The notes below the pieces were generated by a model. That model ran no database searches. It was not told the DNA's origin and saw nothing but the letters and a program-made list of their open reading frames with translations. A stretch of DNA of 64,000 nt, taken from contig VCJN01002438.1 in assembly GCA_006384855.1 (NCBI GenBank), positions 62,001 to 126,000 of the forward strand, in the 5' to 3' direction. Source of the DNA: Tetraselmis striata (taxonomy: Eukaryota; Chlorophyta; Chlorodendrophyceae; Chlorodendrales; Chlorodendraceae). Positions 11,284 through 21,719 of this stretch are shown here, piece after piece (position 1 is the stretch's first letter; each line of letters begins with the position of its first letter). The translations under genes and the position numbers were made by a program.

Positions 11284-12747
11284 GAATCTATGGGACCCAC
11301 TGAGTGGTATGTTGATGTCTACCTGGCTGACTACACTGTTGAGGAACGTTCAGCCCGTGCAATTTACGATATAACGACTGAAGAACTCAAAACCATCATG
11401 GTTGAGCAGCAAGCTATTATGCAAAGACATTGCAGGCTGCCCAGACGAATTATCCCACGTATGACCAAGAGCTCTTTGGTGTGGTATATGCCATGAAAGA
11501 GTGCTGGTGCTGCTATTTGTAAGGCCGTCGCCGTATAATAGTTATATCTGACCATGCCGCATTGAGGCATTTGCCCACACAGGAAGGACTAGGCAGACGC
11601 CAGCATGTCCTATGGCTCCATGACATTTCACCATACATGGCAGTCAACCCGCAGACTAATGAGCCTATGTTGCAGATTTTATATCTCAAAGGCGCTAACA
11701 ATGAGGCTGATGCCCTCTCCCGCCGCATTGACGTACACCATGCACTGACTGAATATGAAAACCAGTTGGTCGAAACTGACCTCGAACATATGCAGGACGA
11801 TTTGTCGGCAATGTCCGCCTTGCAGATTGACAGCAAGTTGATCAACAAGATCAAAGCTGCCTACATCACTGATGTTGCCTACATCAATGGACGTATCCCT
11901 AACGGTGTGGCTAGGATGAGACTGATAGTCTCTACTACATGGCAGATAAGGTCTGTAGTATACCCAATGATTCTATAAAACTCATCATTGAGGAGTATCA
12001 TGTTGGTAATGGACACCTCAACCATACCCGCACTCTTGCCAGCATACTACGTATGCTTTGGTGGCCACGCATAAATACCACAGTTAAACATTACTGCAAA
12101 CACTGTGATACTTGCGTCAGAATCAAAGCGGCTATCACCAAGCCTTATGGTTCTTTGTTTCCCTTGCCAAAGGTAACCAAGCCTTGGGAGATAATCTCTA
12201 TGGAGTTATAACAACTTGCCTGAGGTGGATGGCTATGATGCTATTGTTGCGTTTGTTGATACATTCACCAAACAGTCACATTTTGTGCCATGCAATATTA
12301 AGATCGATGCGACACGGTTGGCCAGATTATATTTGGACAATATTTACAGACACCATGGTCTCAGCAAATGTACCATCTCTGACAGATATCACAGGTTCAC
12401 GTCAGCGTTCTGGAAAGCATTGTTCACAGCTCTGCAAACTAAGCTACATATTTCCAGCGCTTACCACCCGCAGACGGACGGTCAGACAGAACGCACCCAC
12501 ATAACTATCGAGCAAATATTACGTGCGTGTGTTCACAAGTAACATGACTCTTGGTTAAGTCATTTGGCTAGTGCTGAATTTCTAACAATTCAGTCCATTC
12601 AGCACACATTGTGCCCCTTTTGAGGCAACTTATGGCATGATGCCACTGACACCACATGATATGATTGCTACTGTCAAACAAGATGCACACAACACAGTTG
12701 CAAATATTTAGGATATTCACACACTGCACACTATTCACACACAAAAG

Positions 12748-12821
12748 TCTGCAATCAACTCAATTCGCCAAACGCTACGAGCAGAGCCATGTTTCACCAA
12801 GTACTGCGACAAGTACTTACA
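12748..12821 (+). repeat. Partial 3' LTR of element A
   Basis: These 74 bp match 4513-4586 with a handful of differences and end in the same TTACA terminus. CAGGA follows, comparable with CTGGA before the 5' LTR. The rest of the 3' LTR is not present. Confidence 0.7.
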
Positions 12822-12826
12822 CAGGA

Positions 12827-13100
12827 TCTTGCTCTATACTAGTCGAGTCACGAAGCTTTGTAGTGAGACGAGTTGAGGAGATGCTCCACCCCCCCTTGGG
12901 AGAGTAGACTGCGGACAGATGAGGGATACTTGCGCCACCAGTAGTAGGCGCTTAAAGGTACAAAGGAGGCATAGTTGCCCGTAGCCAGTAAAGTATAGCG
13001 AGTAGCAACACACAGAAATGCTGTAACTTTAGCATTGTGTAACGAGCTGACAAGCTTTACCCCTATGACTGTCCCAACTGTGTAACCTCCCTTTGCAGCC
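12827..13100 (+). other. Unrecognised repeat unit, copy 2, right part
   Basis: The block at about 12980-13055 matches 3247-3325 after copy 1, including GCGAGTAGCAACAC and the following TTGTGTAACG-like stretch. It therefore restores the tail of copy 2, which was separated from its left part (3341-4225) by insertion of element A. No coding function is recognised. Confidence 0.5.
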
Positions 13101-13149
13101 CTACGTACCCAACAAACTGCCAGCATGGGGGATGTAAACCGCCGTCGAT

Positions 13150-13830
13150 TCAGATGGTGGAGATCTCACAGCCGCCGGTGATTAAAACCGCAATACGACT
13201 AGGTTTTGGCTGATGGGCGCTAAGTGTGCAGGGCAGCGGCGCCGGGGCGCTGCGCGGAATTGCTGGGCAGCACATATTTGATCGATTACATTTACCACCG
13301 ATACGGGAATTCAGCCAGTAGTGCATGGTCATTGTGTTTATATACGTGCAACACACATGCTGCCCCACATCCTGTGAGGACATGCCAAACCGGGATAAGT
13401 ATTGGTTTGTCACTATGTCCGGATCAGCATAGAAGCAACACCGTTTCTCCTCGATGTGCTTTAGCGCGACATGAAGGCGTGATGCCCCCCCTGCGAATGT
13501 TTGCCCGAAGGGGCGCCTTGCTTTGCCAGATATCAATGCCGAGGGGGACCCTATCACCATGCGCTCATCTGCGTGCAGTCGGCGTACAGTGAAGATGAGG
13601 TCCGTCACCAAAGGGCTGGTGTGGGTCACCTCCAAGAAGTAATGTACTTCCCCAGCAACATACACGTGGTTGTCATGCTCCTCCACCCCGGCACGCATGT
13701 ATCGTAGTATGATATGCTTGCCCTACTCATCAGTGGGCACCCATCGCTCGTCCCATGTCTTGTGCCTGACCACCACATGCCTCCGTGTCTCGGGCTTGTC
13801 ATGCACAATCTGCATGCGTGTGCATACCAG
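13150..13830 (-). CDS. Unrecognised minus-strand ORF region, possible transposon-derived protein
   Basis: An open frame of 182 codons (13150-13698) continues a similar coding pattern from an adjacent upstream frame (to about 13830). The product has an ordered N-terminal part with alternating hydrophobic residues and a motif like HVYVAGEVHYFLEV. This resembles the C-terminal domains of some large eukaryotic transposases that I cannot name with confidence. A basic and Cys-containing part follows. There is no clear start, no polyadenylation signal and no intron. It is more likely a remnant of a mobile element than a host gene, since the surroundings are repeat-rich. Confidence 0.3.
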
Positions 13831-15430
13831 AACTAAACAGCAGGGTAACACTTACCCAGGCCACATAAGTCTTTGGTTGGCAAGGTCGTCCCTCATGCCG
13901 GCGTAGCCTATGGGGGGATGACCGCCCTCCTTCGAGCAGAGGCATCTTCCTCACTCGTCCTTGCCATGTGTCGGCGCGCTGGCGGCCCGGGGTCATCGAG
14001 GTGCCGTAGCGTATGCCCCGATGCGCCCAAGCGGTAGACCGAACGCCGGTATAACCAAGATCATTATGCAGAGCAACGCCTCTGTTTGCCAAATCTGTGC
14101 TCTCGGCCCACCACATTGTGTGTATCGGTAGGGATTTCAATGCATAGGTTTTGGCTTTGCCTCAAGAACGTCGCCGTTGTAGCAGCGTTCGGAGCGCTAT
14201 CATGGCGCTATTGCTTATTGCGCATTTCGCAATAACCATACATGTTAACGTAGGCTGCGCTCTTGTGCGCGCGCATTCGACGGCACATGCAGAAACGCCT
14301 ACATGACTCAGACATGCGACCCACAGCGTATCACCGCTGTGGCGACGTTCATAGGCCGACCTATTGCCGCGGCTTGCCCCTGTGGGCTGTCCGGGTGGCC
14401 ACGCCAGTGCGGTTGTGCCCTAGAGTAAACTGTACTGCGTACCGCGGGTAGTACAGCTACGGGCACGGTCGCGCCAACACTCGCATTACGGTCGGATGCG
14501 CTCGCGCGCCGGCGTTGTAATTCGAGGGTGGCGACAGAGGAACAAGGGGGGGGGGGGGGGTAAATCACGCCTCCACTCACCTCCTTCAAGGCTCGCCCCT
14601 TCGTGCTCTCTGTTGTAGCGCTCCTGGAGCTCTTTCTCTCTCATGAGATCCTCAGCCAGGCGCCCTGTCGCGCGGTCTGGCGCCGAGCCACCCCCGGACG
14701 GGCCGCCGCGGGTGGGTCATGGGATGTCTCTCCGTCATGGGCTTTGTAAGGCGCCGCCGCCCGCCCTCGGAGGTGAGCGCCCTCTTCTGCCCCCTCCTTT
14801 GAAGGTGCCAAATCCATTGCGGCCGGGGCCGCCTCACGACCCTCGGGGTTACCGCGCGTGATGTTGGTGCCGCCCTCCCCACCCAAGCTGTGGCTGGGGA
14901 CTGTCCCGGCGCCGCCACGCCTGGGCATCCCGGGCCGGGGCACGCTGCCTGCGCTCGTGCGCGGGCTGGTCTCGCCGCTACCCGGGAGCAGCCCAATCAG
15001 CGCGCCTCTTAGGCATGCCTTCCCGAGGTGCTGTGCGAGGGGGGGTTAGCAGGCCCTGCAGGGAGGCCTCCTCCTGCTGACTGGGCTGTGAGTTTCGATG
15101 CAGCTCAGCCTGGTTGAGAGGGTTGGCTTGTTCTGGATGGGTGCCTCTGCCCCGGCCGCCGGCCGAGCCCCGGCTCCCAGCTCTGCCACTCCTTCCACTT
15201 CTCCTCCCATACATCGTGCTTGCGCGTGTTCGCAGCGGGGAGCCAAATATATCCCGGCCTTAGGCCAGTGGTGTCGGGTTCGGCAGTCTGCCTCTCTTCT
15301 CGTCTTCGCAAAGCACCGATAGAGCAGCGACCCCGCAGCCCGATGCACCGCGGCCGCGCAGCGTCGCTACTCCGCCCCTCCTGGTACTCGCGAATCCTCG
15401 TACCCATAGTGCTCCTAACTAGGCATACCA
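13831..15430. other. GC-rich spacer, no gene recognised
   Basis: There are many overlapping short frames on both strands, all with Pro/Arg/Ala/Gly bias typical of GC-rich non-coding DNA, and no recognisable domain. A G run of about 15 bases lies at about 14547. The right end may include further decayed LINE sequence, but I cannot see endonuclease or reverse-transcriptase motifs. Confidence 0.45.
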
Positions 15431-15431
15431 G

Positions 15432-16220
15432 TGTGTTCATGATCGTTTTTGGGTACTACTTGTAGCGGCGTGCGATTACATGATCGACTTCGCGTGCGTG
15501 TCCTCCACGACCCCCACTTGGAGCAACGACCCCCGCTGGTGCATCCCGGGAATCGCGGCGACCGAGGCGGATCATGCTAAGTTGGCAGCGGACCGGGCGT
15601 CTTCCGCCCCAGTGCAGGGTGTTCACCGGTACTATCCTTTTGTGGTTGAGGACCGCGGCCGACTCGGGAAGTCCGCTTTGACGGTGGTCTACATCTTCGC
15701 GGTGCTGTTGGCTGTGCGCAACTTCCCTGGCGGTCCTTCCGCCCCGACCTCTTGCTTTCTTCGTGGTCAATCCGTTCAGGCACTTCGAAACTTTGTCGCC
15801 GGCCAACCTGCCGAGTTCCGCCGTCACCTGTCGCGCACACGGCGGGGGCTGTTGCAGCGGGTCTCGGCTTGCGTGCATGGTACCCTGGGCGGCATTCTCT
15901 CTGCCGGTGTGCAGATGGCCAAGTCTGATGCGTGTGCTCGTGCCCACTCTGCGTCTTCTCATGTTACTGCTTCCACCCCGCAGTCGATGTAGAGGACCTT
16001 TCTGATTGCCTTTTATTTTGGTGATTTCCGATATCGCGTTCTGCTGCTAGCTCATGTAATTATTCATCACTTGTAGCAGCACAGCAGTAGGTGGATTTGT
16101 TTCTGCCTTTTTTGTAATTCACACCAGTGCGGGTGTGTGACGTACAGGTGGTGACGTATTACTGACGTGTGCGCCGGCCCGCGAGGCTGCGCTGGATGCT
16201 TGATGGCTTGATGGCTTGAT
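15432..16220 (+). mobile_element. LINE (non-LTR retrotransposon), 5'-truncated 3' end
   Basis: The frame at 15432-15992 carries the ORF2 C-terminus typical of algal and other L1-like LINEs. It includes a VACDYMIDFACVSSTTPTW-like segment, then PFVVEDRGRLGKSAL, RNFPGGPSAP and LLQRVSACVHGTLGG. The stop is at 15990-15992. A roughly 200-bp 3' UTR follows and ends near 16196-16220 in three direct copies of a TTGATGGC-like 8-9-mer, as expected for a LINE 3' tail. Endonuclease and reverse transcriptase core are absent, so the copy is strongly 5'-truncated. The TLP15 gene starts 150 bp further on. Calling this L1-like is from recall of the family, not from a search. Confidence 0.7.
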
Positions 16221-16367
16221 CCGAAAGCTACCGTCACCGTATAGTGTCGCCAGCAACTACTCGTCGTTGCTCAGGCTCCTCGCATTCATCTCTCACAGCC
16301 GATCCAGACATCCAGCACGGTTCTTTCCTGCATCTCGCGACCTCACATCCAAGTACAGAAGATTGAA

Positions 16368-17691
16368 ATGGCTGCAACTGCCATAACCACCGTGGCCACT
16401 CCGGCCCCCATCGCGTCCCGGGCAGCCCATCGGCCGCGCCCCGTCGCCCGCACTCGATGCAACGCCGTGCGCTCGCAGCGCTGGGAAGTGCGCAGTCAGC
16501 CCCAGTCTGCCAGTGAGTCCCAACGGCGGCCTGACTTGGTGCAGCGGATTGGCCAGACCGCCTGCGTTCTGGCCCTTGGCGCATCGATGGCGGTGCCGGG
16601 TGAGTCGGCGGGTGACTGGGAATAGCCAGCAGAGAACATGGAGTCAATTCCAACATAATGTTTTATCCGGAGGCCTGGAGTGGGGGCCAAAACGCGCAAG
16701 ATAGGGCACTCTTGTCGGGCATACACGCTTTCTGACTTCGAGGGTGTGTTTTGGGCAGGGGCGACTGCAAGGATGGAAGGTGTGAACAAGCCCGAGCTCC
16801 TTCCGCAAGGGGAGTTCACCCCAGTGATTGATGTGGCTGGATTCCTGACCACTGGAGAGGTGGGTGCCAGGCAGAGTGATGAATCGGTGCGTTCGCCATG
16901 CCCCAAGCCGTATGGCTACTGTTCAAGTCATGCACGTTACTGCCCTGTGGGTGGGCAGGAAGCACGCATCAGGGAGCAGGTGACTGATTTAGAGAAGGAC
17001 ACCGGCATCAAGCTCAGGGTGCTCGCCCAGAACTACCCGGAGACCCCGGGCCTGGCGATCAAGGTGGGTAATGCATGTCACGAAAGCATGCTCACTACCC
17101 ATGCTCACTACCCAGGGGCGTGTGCCGCTTCCCGATTCTCTCTGAAACGCGTTTTGGATGCACAGGACTACTGGGGGGTCGATGAAGACACAGTTGTGTT
17201 TGTCGCGGATCCCAACACCGGCAACATCCTCAATTTCAATGTCGGATCAAATGTGGATCTGCAGGTCCCCAGGGTAAGCAACACAGCATGCATTCCCACC
17301 TTCATTGCTGAAATCTCTGCCCCACCTGCGCGCGTCTGAGACTGGCTTGCTGCGTTTGCAGAACTTCTGGACGAGGCTGGCGTCCAAGTTTGGCAACAAG
17401 TTCTTCTGGCAGGAACAGGGAGAGGCATCCTCGATTCTGAATGCAGTGAGCGCCGTTCCCGGTCCATCTGTGCTGCAGGAGCATTGTGTGCGAATATTTG
17501 CCATCTGTTCCACTTCCACGGGGTGGGCAAGCTTGTCACCTGGGCCCACCCTGCAGAACACGCCATACTGACTATAGCTATGACTTGGCGCACAGGTTGC
17601 ATCGATTGATGTCTGCCTCCGTGAGCCCATTGGCCGCGGGCAATGCTCCAATATCTCCGGAATCTCGGAGTCTCTGGAAAGCATGATTTAA
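16368..17691 (+). CDS. Thylakoid lumen 15.0 kDa protein (TPM domain), TLP15-type
   Basis: There are six exons: 16368-16599, 16759-16859, 16959-17063, 17166-17273, 17362-17445 and 17596-17691. All introns are GT-AG and phases agree, giving 241 residues. Residues 1-45 form a basic Ser/Ala/Arg transit peptide. R53 R54 precede a hydrophobic stretch (CVLALGASMAV, 66-76) and an Ala-x-Ala-like cleavage region, so the protein is imported to the lumen, possibly by the Tat route. The mature part matches the plant thylakoid lumen 15.0 kDa protein (Arabidopsis At5g52970 type): GVNKPELLPQGEFTPVIDVA, a DLEKDTGIKLRVLAQNYPETPG core, VFVADPNTGNILNFNVG, and a CLREP...QCSNI end with two Cys. The family has a TPM fold related to TLP18.3/Psb32. 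Its exact role is unsettled, and photosystem II maintenance is inferred. An in-frame TGA lies just upstream of the ATG. Confidence 0.93.
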
Positions 17692-17732
17692 GGCAACTGC
17701 AACAAAAGCCTGAAGCTGCTCGTTTGCTGGGA

Positions 17733-18453
17733 TTACATGTACATGACGTCACCTCCCCCGCTGTCCTGCCGCACACTCTGACTGTGCACGCCTACAAGGC
17801 TCACTTTCTCCTCTAGTGGCATTTTCTCAGGCGCAAATTTCAAAACTGGCTGGAAAACTATGTTGAGTGCCTCGGCCAGCTTGGTGGCATGCTCCCTCCT
17901 TGCCTGGGGCGCAGTGTCGGCTGCAGCATTTGGAGTTGAGTGGTCTGTACGGGCAGCATTACAGCATGGCATAGTCCTCAGTACACCTTGAACTGAGGAG
18001 GCCCACAAGATAGCACTTGGCCATGTATAACAGAGAGGAAAACATACCTGGGATGATGAGACAGCAGCATGGGACATGCATGGCATGGATGAAGTGAAGC
18101 AGTGCGGCCAGGAACCCATCCTGGATGCGAGCCGTGTCAGGGAGGGTGCCCACGCCGCTTAAGCTGTCTGGGAGCTGCATGGCCCCATACATAACGGCTT
18201 CAACTGAAAATGGCGTGGCTGGGCTGTCCACTTTCCGGTCATATATCAGCTGCACTGACGTGGCCACCCAGACCTCGGCATTGGGCGGCAGGAGTGACAA
18301 TAGCTCATGCGCAAGCACGTTGTCCTTATCTGGTGAAGGCAAGGTGTTGACAATTATGATGCTCAGCTCCGGGGCAGCTCCATCAGCAGAAGCAATATTG
18401 ATCGCAAACACAGGCGTGTCTGAGGGCAGCGTGGTGAAAAGTGGCTTCCGGCC
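17733..18453 (-). CDS. Proteasome assembly chaperone 1 (PAC1/PSMG1)-like, C-terminal exons
   Basis: Two exons on the minus strand (18453-18048 and 17944-17733, stop TAA) join in phase with GT-AG signals. The product has an Ile/Val-rich strand (SIIIVNTLPSPDKDN), a helix (AHELLSLLPP), VWVATSVQLIYDRK, then a segment with TARIQDGFLAALLHFIHAMHVPCCCLIIPG. The last segment parallels the conserved 'N-x-(V)-x-DLPAAVLSYCQ...LYLCYTD' region of human PSMG1. A C-terminal helix (LAEALNIVFQPVLKF) and a short acidic tail follow. PAC1 pairs with PAC2 to guide 20S proteasome alpha-ring assembly in the cytosol. The gene lies tail to tail with TLP15, with 41 bp between stop codons. The assignment rests on pattern similarity only. 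The 5' exons are not resolved. Confidence 0.5.
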
Positions 18454-18459
18454 CTGATA

Positions 18460-19140
18460 GAGTGTGGGAAGGGAGGGGGATGGCAACAAATATCATGCAG
18501 GGTCCTCGTTAGCGACAAGCACTGCTAGCAACGTCTGAACGCATCATATCAGCACTGCATTAGCAGATGGTGTCACACCTGCGCTGCTCCAAGGCTCAGA
18601 GGGTGAATCGTTGCGGAAACATCTGGCCCAGGGACCAGACCAACAGCTGCGCATATCCTGTATGGAGCCATCCAGTGGCAGTACGAGAAGGTTGGGCAGA
18701 ACGTGGCGCAGCAGTCATGCAGAAGAGGTCCATGTGGCGTGCTTATTCAGCCATCGACTACATGGCAAATTGAGCAACCGGGATGCCGGAATACTGGCAT
18801 GCACTTACCCTGCTCCTGAGACGCCACAAGTAGATACTAAAACCTACCGTGCGAGGAGCCAGGGCACACAGAAACCACATCAGCTGCGAGAGGAGCTTCC
18901 GATGTTTTTTGGCTTCAGCCAGTGTGCAGGTGGGCTACACATACGCTGGTTTATGCACAACGCATAGCCCCGAAACCGCGCCTGGGGACAGTCTACTTAC
19001 TTTCTGTGCCAGAAGAGGCATTGTACTGGCTCCAGGTTGGGCTGGGCACCCCAGGCAGCGACCCGCCTCACGTGCGACTCCCTCAGCCTCTCAGGGATAA
19101 GGCGTCGTCCTGGGTATCAAAGTCACTCGGGAAATCCACG
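18460..19140 (-). other. Possible 5' exons of the PAC1-like gene
   Basis: Three minus-strand open stretches have plausible splice borders: about 19110-19010 (ERLRESHVRRVAAWGAQPN, ending at a GTAAGT donor), about 18920-18800 (basic, with a hydrophobic run LMWFLCALAPRTVGFSIYLW and a GTAAGT donor) and about 18740-18600 (YAQLLVWSLGQMFPQ). They could encode the N-terminal part of the downstream PAC1-like protein, but the joins and the start codon are uncertain. Confidence 0.3.
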
Positions 19141-19840
19141 TAGTGTGACCTCAGTATAAGGTCGTGCCACGGGGTGCGCAGCGGTGGGCGGGCCTGCTGT
19201 CTTCTGTGCCTAGTTGCTAAGGATTACACGCTCCCGACATATTTGGCCTCGTCGACGCGCGCGTTGCGCGAACTGCCGGTACCAGAGTATAAAGAGACCT
19301 TCCGCACGTTTTGGGGGCGGTGGTAGTCGACGTTTTATGTTCGGAAAAAATAATCCGTGACAAAATCTACAACTCCGAGCTTGGCGTTACTTTCCGCATA
19401 TACATCAGTATGTTGCCCTTGTTTCATATTATAAATACGGGATAAGGATTAATGAGGCAATGGTCTAGCAGGGGCTATGCTAGACCAACGACTGCATCAG
19501 TTGGCGCAAGACGTCAAGTGCTGGGACGGCTTCGGCCGATCAGATGTCTCGGGGCGAACTTCACTTTTATATTTCAAGGGATAGTCGCCTCCGTGTTTAC
19601 GAGCATATATAGTAAAGCACACTTCAATATTTCCGTCGCGCGCCCGCCCCCGTCACGCCCCTCCCGCGCCAGTTCCGATGGCGGTAGGTGGCCTCGCGCT
19701 TGACATGTAGTATGGCAGACGCGAACTCAGACAACATAAGCCAAACACGAGGACACTTCTCGGGCCACGGTAGACTAGCGTCGGGGCTGTGGTGAGCATC
19801 AAGCGGCTTAACATTCCCGCCTAGGACCGTCGGGCTGCCA
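19141..19840. other. No gene recognised
   Basis: AT-richer spacer between the PAC1-like gene and the Copia remnant. Short frames only, and no domain or repeat boundary recognised. Confidence 0.4.
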
Positions 19841-21391
19841 ATCCTGGGCGCCCGCCAGGCGCGCGCGCCGCTACATGGCGGCGCGGGCACTGCGGGCGCT
19901 ACACACTTCCTTTAACCTCACCGCATCCTCCTGCCCCTCCCACTCGGCTGCCCCTCGTCCGGGGCTCACGCCCGTGCCCTGCACCCGGGCAGAAAGAGGT
20001 TATGGGCCCTCCTAGCCTCACAACGTCGCTTCCCGCTGTGTGCTCCGTCTCGTTGCGGCGCGCCCGCCTGCACGGCGCGCCCTCCTGGCCATGTCGCCCG
20101 GTTTCTCCGTGAGCGTTTGAATGTCCGACCTCATGCCTGCCCCGCCGCCGCCAGATCCTCCAGGCGCCGGCGGATCCTCCGACCAGTGGCCCGCACTCGA
20201 CCAATCCTTTGGCCTCCTATCCCCTGCCTCCTGGGGACAAGTCAGCTCTGCAGCGGTCCAACACGCCGTGCAGATGCAGCAAGCTGCCTCAGCCGAACTG
20301 ATGTCTCAGCTGCTCGCGCTGATGCGAGACATCGCGCACGATGCTGCCACGGCCGCCGCCCGCACGGTTTCGCAGGCACATGACCTGCCCCGGCTCTCTC
20401 TCCAGCACGAAACGGCGCAGCCGGAGCCAGTGCCTCTGCCGCCTGCCGCCCCCGTGCAGCCGGAGCCCGTGCCTCCGCCGCCTGCCGCCCCCGCGCAGCC
20501 GGAGCTCGTGCCTCCACCGCCTGCAGCCCCCGCGCCGCCGCCGCCCACGCCCGCGCAGCCGGAGCCCGTACTTGCCGCCGCCACCTCAGCGCCCGCCGCT
20601 ATCCGGCACGCCACCATCCGCGCAGCCAGAGCCCGTGCCTCCGCCGCTTGCCGCCCCGGCGGAGCCGGAGTCCGTACCTGCCGCAGTCACCTCAGCGCCC
20701 GCCGCTATCCCGCACACCGCCATCCCTTCAGTCGCCGCCATCTTGCCATCGCCATCGCCACCGACAAGGCCCCGCTCCCCCGAGAGGACCATGAAACGTA
20801 TCGGTGCTGGTTTCCTACGCTCTGTCAACTTCGTCACGATGTGCACCGGACCGGACGTCGCCTTCGCTATCAGCGTGCTCAGAAGGTTTCAGTCTGCCCC
20901 GCAGAAGACCCACCTCATGCGTGCTCTGCCATCTCAAAGGCACCCCTTGCCTGGGCATCACCTACGGGGCCACTGAACCGGGGAGGCTCGCCTCGTAGTC
21001 TACTCAGACTCCGACTGGGCAACTGACACCAGCAACCGGCGCTCTCAGTCCGGTGACATCAGCATGCTCAATGGTGCCCATCATCAAAGCCCTGCCAGAA
21101 CCTACTCACACCCTGCTGCTTAGACAAGCATGGGCACTAGTCAATTGTATGACCGGCCTATGCTTGAGAGGGGATGTTATAGTACAGTAGTACTAGCGCA
21201 GCGACATCAATATCCTGGGCGCCCCCCAGGCGCGCGCGCCGCTACATGGCGGCGCGGACACTGCGGGCGCTACACACTTCCTTAAACCTCACCGCATCCT
21301 CCTGCCCCTCCTACTCCGCTGCCCCTCGTCAGGGGCCCACGCCCATGCCCTGCACCCGGGCTATAAGACTCATCGCTTCGTTCAGCATCAT
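19841..21391 (+). mobile_element. Copia LTR element remnant, much shortened
   Basis: A 150-bp terminal repeat at 19841-19990 recurs at 21212-21361 with about 5% difference. The right LTR starts at 21175 (TGTTATAGT) just after a purine tract (GAGAGGGGA), the usual Copia layout, and may end near 21391. Between them lies a gag-like frame (20121 onward) with a run of Ala-Gln-Pro-Glu-Pro-Val/Pro-rich repeats. A fragment of the Copia RNase H region follows (about 20800-21110, with NFVTMCTGPDVAFAISVL, YLKGTPCLGITYGA and DSDWATDTSNRRSQSG). Most of pol is absent. This is a broken fossil of moderate age. Confidence 0.75.
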
Positions 21392-21719
21392 GACTTAATA
21401 GGGAAGTTTTAGGTACATTCAGCACTCAGCAGAGCATATTTTGGGGCACGTAGATTATCAACGGAAATATCCGAATGGAATACGATATCTACCGGCAATT
21501 TCACGGCCGACTACGGCCACCCCTTCAAAATGTGCTAACGTACCATGACGTACCGCCATTTTTTGTCGGGGGTGGCGCCGTTATTTTCGTCAATAAGGTT
21601 AAGGCCGTTACATACATGGTTTCGGTCGGTAAGGATTTATGATTTGGTAAATGAGAAGTGTAGGATTCTACGGGAAATGACCCTTGGTCACCATGAGAGC
21701 GCGGTCAATGGGTCAACGG
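21392..21719. other. No gene recognised
   Basis: AT-richer spacer between the Copia remnant and the next locus. No domain or boundary signal is seen. Confidence 0.4.

Larger units (their letters stand above)
4226..12821 (+). mobile_element. Ty3/Gypsy LTR element A (broken), host of nested element B
   Basis: The parts in order are a 5' LTR (4226-4586, starting TGTTAG and ending TTACA), a likely primer site from 4588 (TGGTTTCAGC...), and a gag-like region (about 4.65-5.69 kb). Element B interrupts it (5700-11283). RNase H follows (about 11.45-11.75 kb, with YPTYDQELFGVVYAMKE-like and SDHAALRHL motifs), then integrase (about 11.95-12.65 kb, with an HHCC-type zinc region, DTFTKQSHF, SDRYHRFTS and YHPQTDGQTER motifs). 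The last part is the terminal 74 bp of a 3' LTR (12748-12821). Protease and most of reverse transcriptase are not recognisable. Flanks CTGGA and CAGGA look like a 5-bp target duplication with one mismatch. The element is a fossil with multiple breaks and is clearly older than B. Confidence 0.8.

Noticed and set aside
16368-17691. PsbP/OEE2-type lumen protein
   Set aside because: My first impression from the lumen signal. The mature sequence instead follows the TLP15/TPM pattern (NKPELLP, LRVLAQNYPETPG, NFNVG).
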